DNA of 64,000 bases from Luscinia megarhynchos. Its lineage: Eukaryota; Chordata; Aves; Passeriformes; Turdidae. Below are positions 37,659-51,439 of this stretch, piece by piece. Location of the stretch: the NCBI GenBank assembly GCA_034336665.1, contig CM067569.1, forward strand, positions 22,293,320 through 22,357,319, written 5' to 3'. The position numbers and the translations under genes are program-made. Below the pieces are notes generated by a model that made no database searches, was not told the DNA's origin, and worked only from the letters and a program-made list of their open reading frames with translations. Position 1 is the first letter of the stretch, and each line of letters starts with the position of its first letter.

Positions 37659-39400
37659 GTACCATACCATGTCTGGATTTCCTTATATTAGGAGTTCTTT
37701 TTAACATATGCATTTATAGTGTAAATGCTGTGTACTTGAAGCAGTAGTTTGCTAATAATTATATATTTTTTTTTCTTGTCATGATCTGTTATGTAATTCA
37801 GATGAGGACTATGAGAATTACATGGAGAATCTTTCTAATACTGTGCCAGCTACCCAACCACTTTTTTGCCCGTTTTTCAAAGAGCACGGGGCAATATGCC
37901 AATAATGAGCTTAGAAAGTATGTATGAAGCTCCAGATAATGTGACATGATTTTTTTTCTTACTTTTGTTCTTCGTTTCATCTTAATTAGTCCCAGTAGAA
38001 AAGATTGATTTTATTTTTTTTTTTTTTTGCTTTTAAAGCCTTGTAGCTAACATCTGTTTGTGTTCCTGGGGTCATTCTTGCTCTGTCCTATGTTTGACAT
38101 TTCTTGTAAAAGAAGAGGAATTTGTTCATATTGACATTAGCTGCCTTGGTATCTCTCAGTGGTGCAGATGGCCTGTGAATAAAGACATCAAGCTAATAGG
38201 CAAGATGACAAGCCTCGATAGCACTGGTGCTCCTCGTGCTTAAGTGGCAGGGCAGCATAGATTGCTTTTGCTGGGGAGATGCTCAGTCTGCTGGCACTAA
38301 AACATATGGAATTAGTTAAAAATGCAATGGGATCCTGGGAAAAGGATAGCACCTTGAAAATCCCTGGCTAGCTATAACAGTTTCTTCTTTTAAATGTAGC
38401 ATTTCCTTGAGGGGCAAAAATTGTAGAAAAATGTGTGCATGTGGAAGAAAGGTGCCTAATTTACTCTAGATACTGAGCGATTGTTGCTGTTTAATGCATC
38501 AGAATAAAACATTATTGAACGAGTTCTTTGTTACACTGTTTGCTTGTGTGATTTTCTTAGAAGTAAACAACAAGCTTCTTGTGTGATAACAAAGGTTAAA
38601 ATAAACCAGAATCTCCATGAACATGTGCAGGATGCATTTTAAGTACATATTAAAATATTATTGTGTGAGTGTTTGGGAAAATGTCATAGAGCCCCAAATA
38701 TGGAAAATCATTTTCTTCCACAGTGGAAATTTATATTACCCTCTGGAGAAGGCACACTGAAAAACTTGGCATTTTCAAGTCAGCTGATTACTTCATGTGG
38801 TAGAATAGAAAAAAAAGTCTTACAAACAAAGAATGAAAGAAAAAAGATAATTAAGCTCTCGAGAAGCAGAGATTGAATAAGTTGCTATAATTTTAACAAC
38901 ACAGTTAGTTGGCAGAGCTAGTGCCTTGGGGACCCTCTGTCTTATATGGTGTGTAGGGCCTTTTCCCAGGGCTTATTTGGGATAAATCACAGCTTAGGAT
39001 AATTCAGAGAAATCAAAGGGATTGTACTTAATTGGTATAGGCGCCAAATTCAGGCTTCCTAAAGCCAGCTGTTACTAAGGCTGACCTTAAATATTATCAT
39101 GGTATTAAAACTGAAAAATGGGGAAAGGAAGGAACAGAACTTTTATCTCCCCCTTCTTGTATTTAAAAGAAAGTTATTCCTATCAGAAAGACAACATTTT
39201 CTCTTCTCCAGGCAGATGTGACACACCAACACTGAAGAGTTAGCAAGCTCTTCTTTAATCAAGGAAAATCAATCTTGGTTGAAATACTTCCATGTCATGA
39301 AAGGCAGGAAGCAAATATCTAAACGAAACCAGATTTTATTTTGAAATTGAGTTAACACAGTCCAGGGTATGTAATTATAAATGGGCCAAATATTGTTGTC

Positions 39401-39447
39401 AAAAACAAAAGAAAACAAAAAAAGAAAAAGAAAAAAGAAAAAAAAGA
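39401..39447. repeat. A-rich purine tract
   Basis: Runs of A interrupted by single C or G, such as aaagaaaaagaaaaaagaaa. On the minus strand it gives an F/L-rich open frame that is a composition artefact. No retroposon body is recognised on either side. Confidence 0.9.
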
Positions 39448-42400
39448 CAGTCACTTAGAAGTGTTTTGGGATATACTTCAATGGCATTAAAAAGCCAATA
39501 TTTTCATCAATTTGTATCTCTTAACAAATCACATTTGAATTTACTGGAAACTCAGTGAGTAATGCAATCAGGAATTATCATGTATATTGTTGTGGTATGT
39601 TTGAATCTACTGTAACTAGAAACAGCCAGTTGTGTTCTTGCCTTTCAGGGCTGGAGTCATCTCACTTGGACAATGTTTCTGAATTTCTCAAGATGAGAAG
39701 TGATTTCAACTGCTCTAATAAGGGATTTTCACAGGTGTATTTGATACTTAATGAACCTTGAAGACAAACACATAAATGTTTGTATAAGTGAGGATTTAGG
39801 AGTGTTTGTATCCATAATGCATAATGCTTAATCTCAGAAATTGTATTTCTCCTCTGCCTGCTCCCCTCACCTCAACTTTGAGAATTCATTATGGGGCAGC
39901 CACATAAAAATTTTCCTATGAGGATCCCAGAATTTTTCAAGATGAGTTAATTAAGCTTCTTTGAAAGAGGGGAGAACTTTACAGATCATATTTGTATAGT
40001 TCATAGAAATGATATGACATACATTAGATACCTGAAGTGAAAAGTGAGCAAAAGGTTCAAGCTGACAAACCTCCAAAATGTTCAGATTTTGAAGTCGCAG
40101 AAATACTTGTTTCAAAAGCTGAAAATTCAAAGAGCTACCTGGTAGTCAAAATAGGTTTGTAAAAGCAGAAAATCACACAAGTGAGCTTGCCAGCTGGCAT
40201 AGCCTCTGGGAGAGGTGTGTGAGGCTTTACACAAAGATTTTAATGCACATGGTTGGTTCAGGATGGTGCAAATCCAGGGGTATTGGCAGAAGTGGTGTCT
40301 TATTCTGTGTGTGTCAGATGTTAAGCCATCTATTGCACTTGAACGACAGCCAAGACTAGGGGTTGTGAGTGTTCAGCTTACTGAATTCAAGGATGGGTTT
40401 TGGATAAATGATTTTTTGCATCCAGACCTTTTAGCAGCTCAATTACTCCACTTTATCGACAGCTAGAGTTGCTCTTTAGTTTCTTTCTCAGACCTTGCCC
40501 TTTAAAACCCACTGAGATAATTTTTCTTCCTTGTCATCTTCTGGTGTCTCTTCCAAGCACTTCATATTGTGCACAATGTAGTCACCAAGATATGGGCCAT
40601 GATGGGAGAGGCTTTACTGCTTCTGAAACTGGGACTTTTCCACAGATTTCTCTGTATTCCTCCTCTGTTAACAGCAGCAGTGAAGGTAGATCTAATTGAG
40701 CTATTAGGACATCATCTTCTGTTCTTTTGCTGGTGGTTTTGTTTGAGGGTGGCTGATTTCACTATTAGCAATTCATTAATACCTGTTTTATTTGATATAC
40801 TGTGAAACCACATGATTTTAATAGGGGAGCTGTGTTGTTCACACCTGTATCTTGGAAGTTGTGCTAATTGCACAGTCGTAAAAAAAAATTGACAAGCTGC
40901 AATGACAGTGCTTGAAGATCATGTGGCAAATTACTCCTGAAAGTGAGTGAAGTCTTCAATTTAATAGTCACATAGTAGGCTGTCTTCCACTATAAATATG
41001 ATCTGTTTTACACTAAGGAATCTTTAAATCTCTTTGTTGCAGATGATTCCATAGTTCTAAAATGGTCCTCAAGGATTCCACTTTTCATTCTTTTGCAGCG
41101 CTCAAAATATATTTATACTGTGTCAGAAGACAGCCTGGAAACCTGAAAATAGACTGACTTTTGTATAAATAAGACATAACATTTATATCTTCAAGTTTCC
41201 CTTATATACAGGCTCAACATTTCTGAAAAATAGGTTAAATTTTATTTATGCTGAAGAACCTGAAAATCTGAGGGAAAGGTATAGGAAGAAACCACATTGC
41301 TAATATTTGATTCCAGACAGTAGATCTTACATATGTATGGATGTACTTGAGGATGTGTGTACATACATCTTATAATCACTCCATATCCATAGTAAATGTG
41401 AAATAGTGCAGTATTTTATTCTATGAGAGCTGGATGAAAAAACACTGATAAAGGTTGATTTTAGAGTGTTATTTCACTTGGAAGTCCAACCTTCACTTGG
41501 AAAAGAAGTGTGGTCAGAGAGAGAATGGAGAGATGTCTTCCCTTAGAAAAAAGTTTTACAGTCCATATGTAAAGCTGTGCCCTATCTCTTGGCAATCTCA
41601 ACACAGGAAAAAGTCTGCCATGGTCAACAAGATAGAGTTTTACATTTGCTTCTTCCTACTTAATTTTGTTAGGAGGTTGTTGCTGTGTTTCAGTGGGATC
41701 TGTAAGGATTTTTAGAAAGCTGTATTTTCCCCAAAAGTAGCTATATAGGTTTTTCACAACTTGTCTTTATTTGGATAAGGAAACATGGTGCAATTTTAGT
41801 TAAGAGGAGATTTATCTGGCACAAATCTTTGCATGCTATTTGTTTATTGATTATGATCTACTTGCAAGTAATACAAGTGTCAGGCCCTCTCAGCTGAAGT
41901 CACTTGAAATATGTATTGGGTGTTTTTAAGGCTTTAAATCTAGTTGAAAGAATTGGGGGCAGTGTGAAAAGCCTTAAGCAATAACTGCTTCAAGTAACAA
42001 ATCTGCTTTTTTTTGCTAAATGAATTGCTGGTATGGATACAGCCTGTGTGTCACATTCTGGAAGGTTTGGGTCTATTAAGTTATCAGCCTTTTCTACTTA
42101 CTGAGAATTGTCTCATTTGTTTCATAATTGTCTCATAACCATGACTGTTATTTTCAAGTAAAGTTTAGTTTTCTTGTTAGCAGAGTCCTTTGAAAGAATT
42201 AAAACTAGCACTCTGATCTAGGAACCACTGGACAGTTATTTTCCTGAGGATGTTCTCAGGAATTAGTTGTCTCTAAATGGTAAACATTGGTTGAGAGGTG
42301 TGGCAATTTATGTTAACCTTTAAAATGCCTAATAAATTGTGATACCCTGCCAAGTGATAGTAAATAATTTTTCCCTTCAGAAGTTTTTATTTAAATGAAA

Positions 42401-42768
42401 AGGTCTCCTAAAGGTTTGAGTTAGATTCTGACTTACTATGTTATTGTTATACTGAATATCTGTATTTTTAAAGAATAATTAATGGCAGCATAACACAGAA
42501 TTACAGTGTTGTGAACATGAAAACTGCTGTACTTAGTAAAGAATATACCATTTAATTCAGATCTTGGGTTGATTTTCTGGTCTACATGGTTGCTACCACA
42601 TGACATACATCATGACTGTTAAGAGAGTAAATAACCTAAAGATACATGAGATGAAGATGCTTTTCAGGAGACTAAAGATAAGATATTTAATTTGTAAAAT
42701 CCATTCTACTGTTCCTTATATGTCCTGTTAATTAAATACCTCTGTGACCCAAGACAATGTTCAGAACT

Positions 42769-42950
42769 AATCACAGAATCTCAGAATGGGTAAGGCTGGG
42801 AAGGGACCACAGCTGGGTCATCTGGTCCAACCTTCCTGCTCCAGCAGGGTCATTCTAGAGCCCGTGGCTCAGGATTGTGTCCTGACAGTCCTTGGATGCC
42901 TCCAGTGAGGGAGGCTCAGCCTCTCTGGGAAGAGTGGCCAAAGGCCTAAG
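42769..42950 (-). mobile_element. CR1 LINE 3' end fragment, minus orientation
   Basis: Starting at the left, aatcacagaatctcagaatg is the decayed terminal octamer repeat of CR1 read backwards. It is followed by gctgggaagggaccac, tcatctggtccaaccttcct and gctccagcagggtcattcta, then ctccagtgagggaggctcag and cctctctgggaagagtggcc. This order and wording match the reverse complement of an older avian CR1 subfamily with the 'ccagtgagggag' word. The element is 5'-truncated, about 180 bases long and non-coding. With the copy at 26522 it supports a bird or other sauropsid source. Confidence 0.88.
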
Positions 42951-45900
42951 GCTGTGTGCCTGGCTGTGATGCATGTATAAGCTACATTAATTTTGTGAGT
43001 GTTTAGAAACACATAGCTTTTGCTGGTAGCAACCACAATAAAAACATAAATTTAGAGCAAAGGGATGAAACTTGGTGCTTTTGCAGTGAAGGATGTGCAA
43101 TCCTGACCCAAACAGTTGGTGTTTATGGTTCCCTACCCTTGCCACTGCTGTCCTTGTGAGCTCTCCACCATTACCATGCATTTCTGTAGTCACCATTTTC
43201 TCCTAAACACTGGAGGTATTACACCTGGATTATTTTTCTTTTATTTTAAGCTAGCATGTGAATGGAAGCTATGTGGCATCCCCAGCTCCCTTTTTGGGCT
43301 CAGTGACTCACAGGACTAAACACAGCTGAATGAGTCTATTGTCTAAGTGCCAGTTTCACAGTGGGATAAATCTTGTAAACTCAGATGAATCTTCTTCATT
43401 GACAGGAACTGCAAAAACCTGACTTGGTCATGTAAACATTCTAAGTTTCTGTCTAAACATTCAGGACTTGGCTTTCCTGTGGAAAAAGCTTGGCTACCCG
43501 GGAACAATTGCACTTTCTGTTCTTGTATTTGTAATTATTATTAATTGGAATGTTGAAAAAAGAAGAGAGACAATGAGGATAGGTTAAATGAGCATATGGA
43601 ATATGAAACCTTTGTTTTATATTTATGAATTAATGAGGGATAATATAAGTGTGCATATAGGCATCTTAGCCTAGATGTGTTCAGCTAGAACAAGCAAGTA
43701 TTTTTTAGATCTTAGTGAATTCTCACCAATAGGCTAGCTATCTGATTCCTTAGCTCTGCTTACCTGCCTCTAGCACTGTGCAGTGTTCCCAGGATAACCC
43801 CAAATATCAAAAATACAGCAAGAATTAGTTTAATGTTATGCATGGGAATTTGGCCATGTGCTGTGCTCAGCACTCTCTGTCCTGTCACAGAGGTACAAGT
43901 TAAACTGCATTTTCAAGAGGGTTGATTCCTGATCTTTCAAAGTTGGAGAAGTGTTCAGTGGAATTTTTTAGTCCTTTTTCAGTGTCCTTCTGTCCTGGTT
44001 GTTACAGGAGATGAATTTTAAAGCTGCCTGGTTTTAAGCAGTAAGGGGATTTTGGTATGTTAAGCTTGATCTCCAGTCCTTGTGGGATGCTCAAAGAGGC
44101 CAAATCCTCAGAAGTTACTCAAAGAATCAAGGATCACATTGGTCTTAAGACCAGAAAATTGTGAGGATTTGGAAAAGAGTTTGAAATAATTACATTCTGT
44201 TAGGGAGTAGTGTGGTGAAATTTGATGTGATGGAACATGAGGAAGGTTGTGCTCAATTTTGAGCATTAGGAAAATCGGGCATTTCTTGAGGCAGGCAGGC
44301 ATGCATATATCCCTCTGTGGATAGTTGTTGGGATGGGTTTCTTTTCTGTTTTTCATAATAGTTAAGAATCTGGTACTTTAAAATTCTGTATTTTCATTCC
44401 TCATTGTCCTATTAACTTGTTTAGAAAGTGCTTTAACAGTAGTTGTGTTGTAACACTGTTGATCTAAAAATATATACAGTCTAAGTTATTAATCTTTTGT
44501 TGTCCCAGCTGACAGAAGAAACACGAGGGCTTTTAGATGCACTGATCCTTCTTTAGGCTAGAGAAAGTTGCTTTTATACAAGTAAGCACAGTAAATCTGA
44601 GAGATTGTCTCTTGGGTAAATAATGCAGTTTCAGAAGTGTATTATGGTTTGAGGTTTTTTCCCCCTATTGAAGATTATTCCCTTTTTTCCCATTTATTTT
44701 TATTTTAACTCTTTCCATATAAATTACTCTAATCCTGTGCAACAGCCTGTGTGGCAAAAGGAAAATTGCTTTAGTCAGCTTTGGTGTTGAATTTCTCAGT
44801 ATTCTGTTGGATTGTTATACCCATATTATTATATAAACATGTCCAAAGTTGTCATTGCTTGTTCATTGGAAGTGGGAAAAGGTAAAATAGAGCAGATATT
44901 TGCTCTTAGGAGTTGCCAGGTGGAAGCCATCTTTCATGAAAGTATATGAACAGTATTGATTTCTTAGTTTGTGTTTCTGGTAATTAGGAAATAGATTGAA
45001 ATGCAACCTTCAAGCTACTGTGCTGTTTTTTTTTCTTTTTTCCCCACCTTCAAACTGCTGAATAAATGGTTTACAGTTGACCTTAACTTCTATGTTTGTT
45101 TGTTTTTTTTTCCTCTTTGGTTTGGAATATGACACTTGAAAAAATTATAGCTAAACTTTTCAAACTTGTTCAAACTTGGCTTGTCAACTGTTTACAAATT
45201 TTATTGAAAATAGTTTAAGTGTGTATGTATGGTACATGTAGGTGTGTGTGTCCACACCTAAAGAATGTGGTTTTCACTTATATTCATTAAACTCCAATAG
45301 CTTGTGAGCTTTGATCTAAGGTCATGCTACTGTAGTACCTTGCTTAGAAAAATTCACATTATGTGAATATGTATTATGTACTTTTAAAAAAAATCAAACA
45401 AGGTTATTCTTAAAAGCAGAGAAAACATTTCTTAGGGTATTTTTTTATTCCTGATCTGTTCCTATTTCTTTTAATTTTGCCATGAACAAATAATCACTTA
45501 GGAGATGGATATTGTCTTCAGTACTGCCCATCTGTAGAATAATTTTAAGCAGTACTTTTCATCTTATTTGCTAACCATTTTCCTGTAAACTTAAAACTTG
45601 CCCAAGAGCAGCACAAAAGCAATGGTGGCAATTATTGATTAAAAATTTTGTTCATACTCTAAAATGAAATTGGAATCATGCTGGCTTTGTCCTTGGGATG
45701 GGTACAAAAAGCTTATGCCACAAAATGTCCTTTAAGGATTGTTGGGACAGAGACAACCTATATTTTCTGAACAAAACATCTGTGGAGAACTATGGATTTC
45801 TGCCTTTAAATTGGATAGTTGTTTAGTGTCCTGCAATGCCAGACAACATGGCAAACATTCTGGTTCTCAACCAGAAAGAAATATTTTGGGAACAAGCTCT

Positions 45901-48900
45901 GAAGTTTAGATGTGTGGAGAAGAGTGTTGGCAAGAAAAATGCATTTTCTTTTTTAATAGATTTTCTCCATTGTCTTATTCTCTGCTCTTGAGTAGACATG
46001 AGACAAGTTTACAGGAAAAGCAGTTATCTTTGTGGAAATTTGTTGGGCTTGCAGGGGTAGGAAATATGTTTTTTCTTCCCCATATTTGTGCTCAATTTTT
46101 CTTTAGAGGAAGGGATGGGCTTATTTAAATATGAAGTTGCACATTACATTTCTTCTCTGAATGAATGCGTTTATTTTTTTTTTCTTTTTGGTTTTTTTTT
46201 GTGTCCTTTTATACTTCTGGTGACTCTTTGCATAAAGTGTAGTGCTTTTTCCCTTCCTCAGACTGAGAGAAAAACCTTTTTAGCTGTGCTTACATTCTGG
46301 CCAGCTCCCACTAGTTTCTATCTTATATATTCATGGACAAATATTAGTAACTCTGATTCAGTTTCTAACAATCATCTATCCAAGTATCAGAATGTTACAT
46401 TTCAGCATGAAAATGCAAGCTTGAATAGCAATGGAATCTGAATCGTTCTTTTCCTTGGTTTCCTGTCTTCCCAATCTGGAAATTGGTTTGGGGCACTTTG
46501 TTAAAATAATTGGCATCAGCTTAAATCTTGTTCTCCATGAACTGTGCTGGTGACACCAGCCTGCATTTTTTCACCAGTATGGTATTAAGTCAATTTACAT
46601 GACTAAATCAGTGATAATCATTAGATGATAATTTTAAATTTGTAGTAGTTTTGTGATAGTGAAGAGCATGCTTCTCTTGTGTCCTGCACAAAGTATTTCA
46701 TGGTCTGTTTTCAGGAGTTTGTATATTATTTGATCAATTACATCCTATGGTAATAAATGTATCCTGTGTAATGTCCTCATGCTTAGAACACAAGCTGTAA
46801 GTCAAAGGCAACACATTTTCATTAGCTTGTTTGAGCAAGTGACTACTGTGTTTCTTCATCTACATAAAGTTAGAATAAAATATTCCCTTCTTTCTTCACA
46901 CACAGCAAAGCTTAATTTAATTAGAAAGCTTATGCAGTTTGAGAATTGCCAACAAGGGTGATGATGCTCAAAACAGTTGTCTGGAAAGCATGCTAAGTAG
47001 TCAAATGCTCAATAAAATTGAAAAGTAATTAATGATGTGGAATCCTATTTTATGAACTATGATGATTGATACCAGAGGAAAGCCTGTTTCTTTAGCTCAG
47101 TAAATACAGTGCTGCCTTGTAAGAAGGTGGAGGATCTGACTAGCTCAGGAATCAGGTTGGAGGTGGTACTGCCTCTCAGTGAGATGTTCACACTATTAAG
47201 GAAATTAAGGAAAAATTGCTTCCTACACAATCCTGAGCACAGCAGTTGGTGAGAAGGACTTTGTGCTCTTTAGAGCTGTTGAGTAATTTACATTGCTGAG
47301 GACCAAGAATAGTTTGCCCAGGTTAGTCAAACTTACTGAGTTAAACTTGAAGGCAGTAGGAGGTCAACCATAAAGAAATCAGAGTACCAGGATATGATAT
47401 GAATGGCAATCTCTCAGAAATTATTAACTAAATACAATGCAATAAAACAAAAATATTGGAATAGATTATACAGGCATGATCTATTCCTGTTTGCTATCCT
47501 TTTGCAGAAAAGTTTTGTTCAGGGTTTGGAAGCATGAGAATCTGGTGAACATGGAGAAATACAGGAGTTCTTTGGTTTTATTTGAATCAACAGATGGATC
47601 TTGAGAGGAATCTATAGCAGAGGGCATCTCTCTTCTCATAGTCATACTTATGAAACATTTGGTTACATTATTCATGACCTGTGTATTTGACATTGTGAGC
47701 ATAATTTTTAAAGTTTGCATTATTTGTCATGATCTCATTTATAAATAAATTTATTGATATTTATATATTTTCTACTTATTATTGAGGCTATGTGTGTCTT
47801 TCATGGTTTTAGATAGAGATCAAGGGTACCCTGAATTGTGAGGGATTGCTGATCTGGAGATCAAAAGAGGAGTCAAATTGCTGGTAAAAATTTGGCTGTG
47901 ATATGTGCTTAACTAATCAGTCTAATACCAGTCAAGATAGAAATGAGGAAAAGAAGAGTTGTAATGGAACTTTTGACATTTGCCAACCTATAGCCTTGCT
48001 GTCAAGAAAAAAGAGTTGCCAGTTGGAATAAACAAAAAGCCTTTTTCAGGGCTGATAAAATGTGTTGGAAATGGCAGCCAGATTAAAGCCTCCACATCAA
48101 AATGAATGCTGGAAAAGCTCTTTTCAGGACTAAAGAGGAGATTCAAGTTGTCAGCAGCCAGTCTGAATCTGGCAAGCAATGTGAAGTACTTAGGGCTAGA
48201 GAACTTTAATTAGACTTCTCTCCAGGCTAAACAGAAGTTCTTAGTCTTCATCCTTGATAAGTCACTGATTGGCTTCTGTTGTACCGACAGATATTAACTT
48301 TGACAGGAATTTGTGCATGTGTGCCATGGAATAAAGTGCTATATTGCTGTATGAGCAGGAACTTGGGCCTTGTGTGCAGTGGATTACGTGGGTGATATTA
48401 CAGCAGTAGCTCAAACCCAATATTATTGACCTCCTGTTTCTTTGCCTTGTGAAGGTGCTGTGTTTTGTTTAAAAAGCAGCCTCCAAGCAGTAATTTCTTT
48501 TATGTTTTATCTTTCCCTCACAGCAAAATAATTTATGATTTTTACTAAAGTTTATTATCTTTATGAAGTGAATGGATGTTGGCAAGTTTTCTGGTTGGAT
48601 CAGGAGTGTTATTATAATCTATTAGTTTCAGTGTCGAAAGAATTTTGAGAAGATAATTTGGTTCAAAATCATGCTCTTGTGAGCTGAAAAACTAATTGGA
48701 AATACATAAACTAACCAATGATGTAATATAAAATGAGATATATTATTTATGAAAGGCATGAGAATTTGATCAGAAATGTTTTAGAAATAATATTTTTATA
48801 CTTTGATCAAAGTCTGATTATTTTGACCTTGAGTGAAATTATTCATTAATTCTTTTTTTAGACTGTAAGCAAAAGTTCCTGTTTTCCTTGAAATGACTCA

Positions 48901-51094
48901 GTTTATTTTCAGATTTTATGGCAGTATATGTCATGTATACATGGTGTTAAAGCTAAAATTTAATATTTAGTACTTTATTCTTTAATATAGGAAGCCCATT
49001 TTGGTTTTGGAGAGCAAAGGGGGATACGGGTTGTTGCTGAGTTGTTACTGTATTTATTGAGTAGTAGTATAGAGTCATTATTGTAGATAGAAGCAAGATA
49101 TTCTGCACTTGACAAATCAGTGGAAATATATATTTCACCATTGCAAGCAAATCTCAACTATTACACTTAGCTGCAGAGGTGAACTGTTATTTAAAGTTTT
49201 GGAAATGCCTTGTTGAATCAGAACTATAAATACTTTGCATTTTCTTTTCTTGTAAAATGTTCTTCATCCCGAAAACACTTCTAACATTAGTCCCCTTTCC
49301 TTCTTTTTTCAAAATTGTTCTCTTCAAGGTGATGTCTAGATATTCTTAAGTATAGTTGCATTTCTTAATGAATTGATCACCTATGTTATTCATCAGGGAG
49401 ACAGCTGTCCTTTTCAGGATCTTTCCTCTACCCTTTTCTGTTTATTTTTTTCTTCTCCATGATCTAAGCTTTTTTTCTTGAAGCATTTCAGAATGGCAGT
49501 GACAGTAACTCACAGAGCTCTGTCTTCCTTCTTGTTGCTCAGGTTCACTTCAAACTATGCCAGAGGAAATTTAATTATGGTCCATTCTGAAAATCAGTAT
49601 GAACATTGTTTTTTGATAGCTAATATATAATGAATTGTCTCTGTACCCCAGTGAGATTTGATTTGAAACTGATGGAGACCATTGGAATTTGTACTGGGTC
49701 TTATGTCTTTCTGTTTTCACTGGTGAATTATGTGAAAGCTTTTCTCCCTCTGCAGTCCATCTGTGTTGTGTTTGGGAGCATTGTGCTGCTAAGCCATGGA
49801 TTTAGAGGGCCTTTGTGTTGGCAATATTGAGTAATTCATGGAGGAAGCTCTTCTGTGTCAGTGTTGATGAACCTTTGGAGCACTGTTGTCTTGGATTTGC
49901 ATTATTTCCAGCCCAAACTGGGAATGTATACAAGACATAGAATGTCATCAACACAAAACTTCCTCTAACAGTTGTCTTTCACCTCCACCCACAGCAGAAC
50001 AATGGCTATGATGCCATCCTTCAGCAGCACAATCTCATTTCTGGTGCTAGCAGCTTGTCAAATAAATGCTGCTGTGTTGTGGTGGAAAGGAGGCTCAGCT
50101 CCAGTCCATGCAGAATGCTTAATTACATTAATGTTGTGAGATTTCACATAATGCAGGATTTAACAGGTTTACATCTTCCAGTGGATTTTCAGAGTAAATT
50201 TGTAGCTAACATAGATTACAAAGTGATGTAGTGCACTTAACCATCTAACTGTAAGAGGAAAATCCCCAAACCAAAGCAAGTGATGCAGTCACTCAGCACC
50301 TCACTTGGGTGGGCTGTGCCTGGGCAGTTCCCCAGCACGAGATGGCTCACCCACCTAAAGCCACCCTGGTTCATTGCTGAGGGGACAGTTCATGCATGGA
50401 ATGTCCTCAGTCTGGTCCTTCTTCCTGCTCGTGTCTCCTCGTGCACACACCCAGTGTACTCACTGTGGGACCAGAGTGGGGAGCAGGGAGTGACTTGACT
50501 GGGCAAACACTGTTCAACAATAACTAAAACATTCATATGTTGTCAGCTCTGCTTTGATTATAAATCTCATCCACAGCATTATGTAAGCTGCTGTGAAGAA
50601 AATTAACTCCATTCCAGTTAGACCCAATACCATTTCTTACTTCTCTCTTCTCTGTCTCTGCCCTGAGTTTTTAACTTTAAAATGCTCTGTTCAAAGACAA
50701 GAAATGTAAACAGATTGAGAGGTGTAGCTAAATGGAATAAAGATAATAACCAAAGGAAAAAGTCTGTGTATTTAGTATCCCAGATTGATCAGAACCTAAC
50801 TCACTTGACAGATAATTGCCTGACAAGCAGTATCTTTGATGTTAAGCTTCAGTGAAGTAGAAAGTAAGCTCCTCAGCTGCTCCCCAGCAGTCCTTGGGTG
50901 GTCTCTTGCTGTCCGATGCTGGAGCACCCTCTCACCCTGCTGAAGGGATTGTCTGTGACACTCTGTGTGCAGGCAGTTCCACACTGCCTGCTCTCTGAGG
51001 TCCTGGGGAGAGGGAGCAAGGTGTGGAGAGATTTGGAGGGAGCAGGAACGGCCAAATACTGTTTAAAATAAACAACTTCTAAATTAAAAAGAAT
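42951..51094. other. Non-coding DNA, no gene seen
   Basis: About 8 kb of mainly AT-rich sequence. A 108-codon plus-strand frame from the ATG at 46115 is driven by T-rich DNA. Two GC-richer patches, about 50280-50500 and 50870-51050, stand out against the background but match no repeat I can name. A splice-acceptor-like site at 44508 and an inverted repeat at 45239 are noted separately. Confidence 0.6.
45239..45260. other. 8-bp inverted repeat with T-box-like half-sites
   Basis: TAGGTGTG at 45239-45246 is mirrored exactly by CACACCTA at 45253-45260 with six bases between. AGGTGTG is the T-box half-site word, here in everted arrangement. Part of the match comes from a GT-rich run, so functional meaning is uncertain. 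Confidence 0.6.
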
Positions 51095-51310
51095 GTTAAA
51101 TACAGATCATCTGCTCAAAGCATGACAGCAGATTTAATTCCTTCCTCCTTTTACCTGATGGAGATGCGCCTGCAGGGCTCGCATCAATTACCTGTCGACA
51201 TGTGGAAAATGATTGATGAGCTGCCTCAGGCACTGAAGTATACTTTGTCAACCACTCATAATTTATACATCTTATCTCTGCCAGAACAAAAGACAGGACA
51301 GCATGCACTC
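51095..51310. promoter_or_regulatory. Candidate enhancer: PBX-HOX, AP-2 and E-box words
   Basis: Within about 35 bases lie CATGTG (E-box, 51199-51204), TGATTGAT (PBX-HOX type, 51210-51217) and GCCTCAGGC (AP-2 type, 51223-51231). ATTACCTG and GTCGAC words lie just upstream. Three CpGs in about 30 bases (51165-51197, in gatgcgcc, ctcgcatc and gtcgac) are notable in this depleted background. No coding frame with protein character crosses it. It is a strong-looking candidate conserved element, inferred from texture and motif density. Confidence 0.42.
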
Positions 51311-51375
51311 TGAAAGGAGGAAAAAAAAAAACAGAGAGAGAGAGTAGGAAAAGAAGAAGGCAAAAAATAAAAAGG
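51311..51375. repeat. Purine-rich tract with (AG)6
   Basis: An A run of eleven at 51321-51331, six AG units at 51333-51344 and further A/G-only sequence. It borders the candidate enhancer on its right. Confidence 0.9.
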
Positions 51376-51439
51376 CTGTTTGAGTCCCAGTATGTAGCAC
51401 AAGTTGATAACATTGATGCCTATCTATTTGCTCCTTCAG

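Larger units (their letters stand above)
36666..42768. other. Non-coding DNA, no gene seen
   Basis: About 6 kb of AT-rich sequence with no open frame above about 95 codons. It contains the palindrome at 37637 and the A-rich tract at 39401, listed separately, a T run of about 14 near 38014, and a 20-base-period repeat of aattgtctcat at 42106 and 42126. Confidence 0.65.

Noticed and set aside
46115..46441. 108-codon plus-strand open frame with a hydrophobic stretch
   Set aside because: The hydrophobic segment arises from T-rich DNA that encodes Phe and Leu in any frame. No domain, no exon signals, and the longer version begins at a non-ATG codon.
47092..47150. tRNA-like words (tagctcagtaaatacagtgc and following)
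   Set aside because: It recalls an A-box and anticodon arm but has no B-box and no pairing acceptor stem. It is too weak to list even as a SINE relic.
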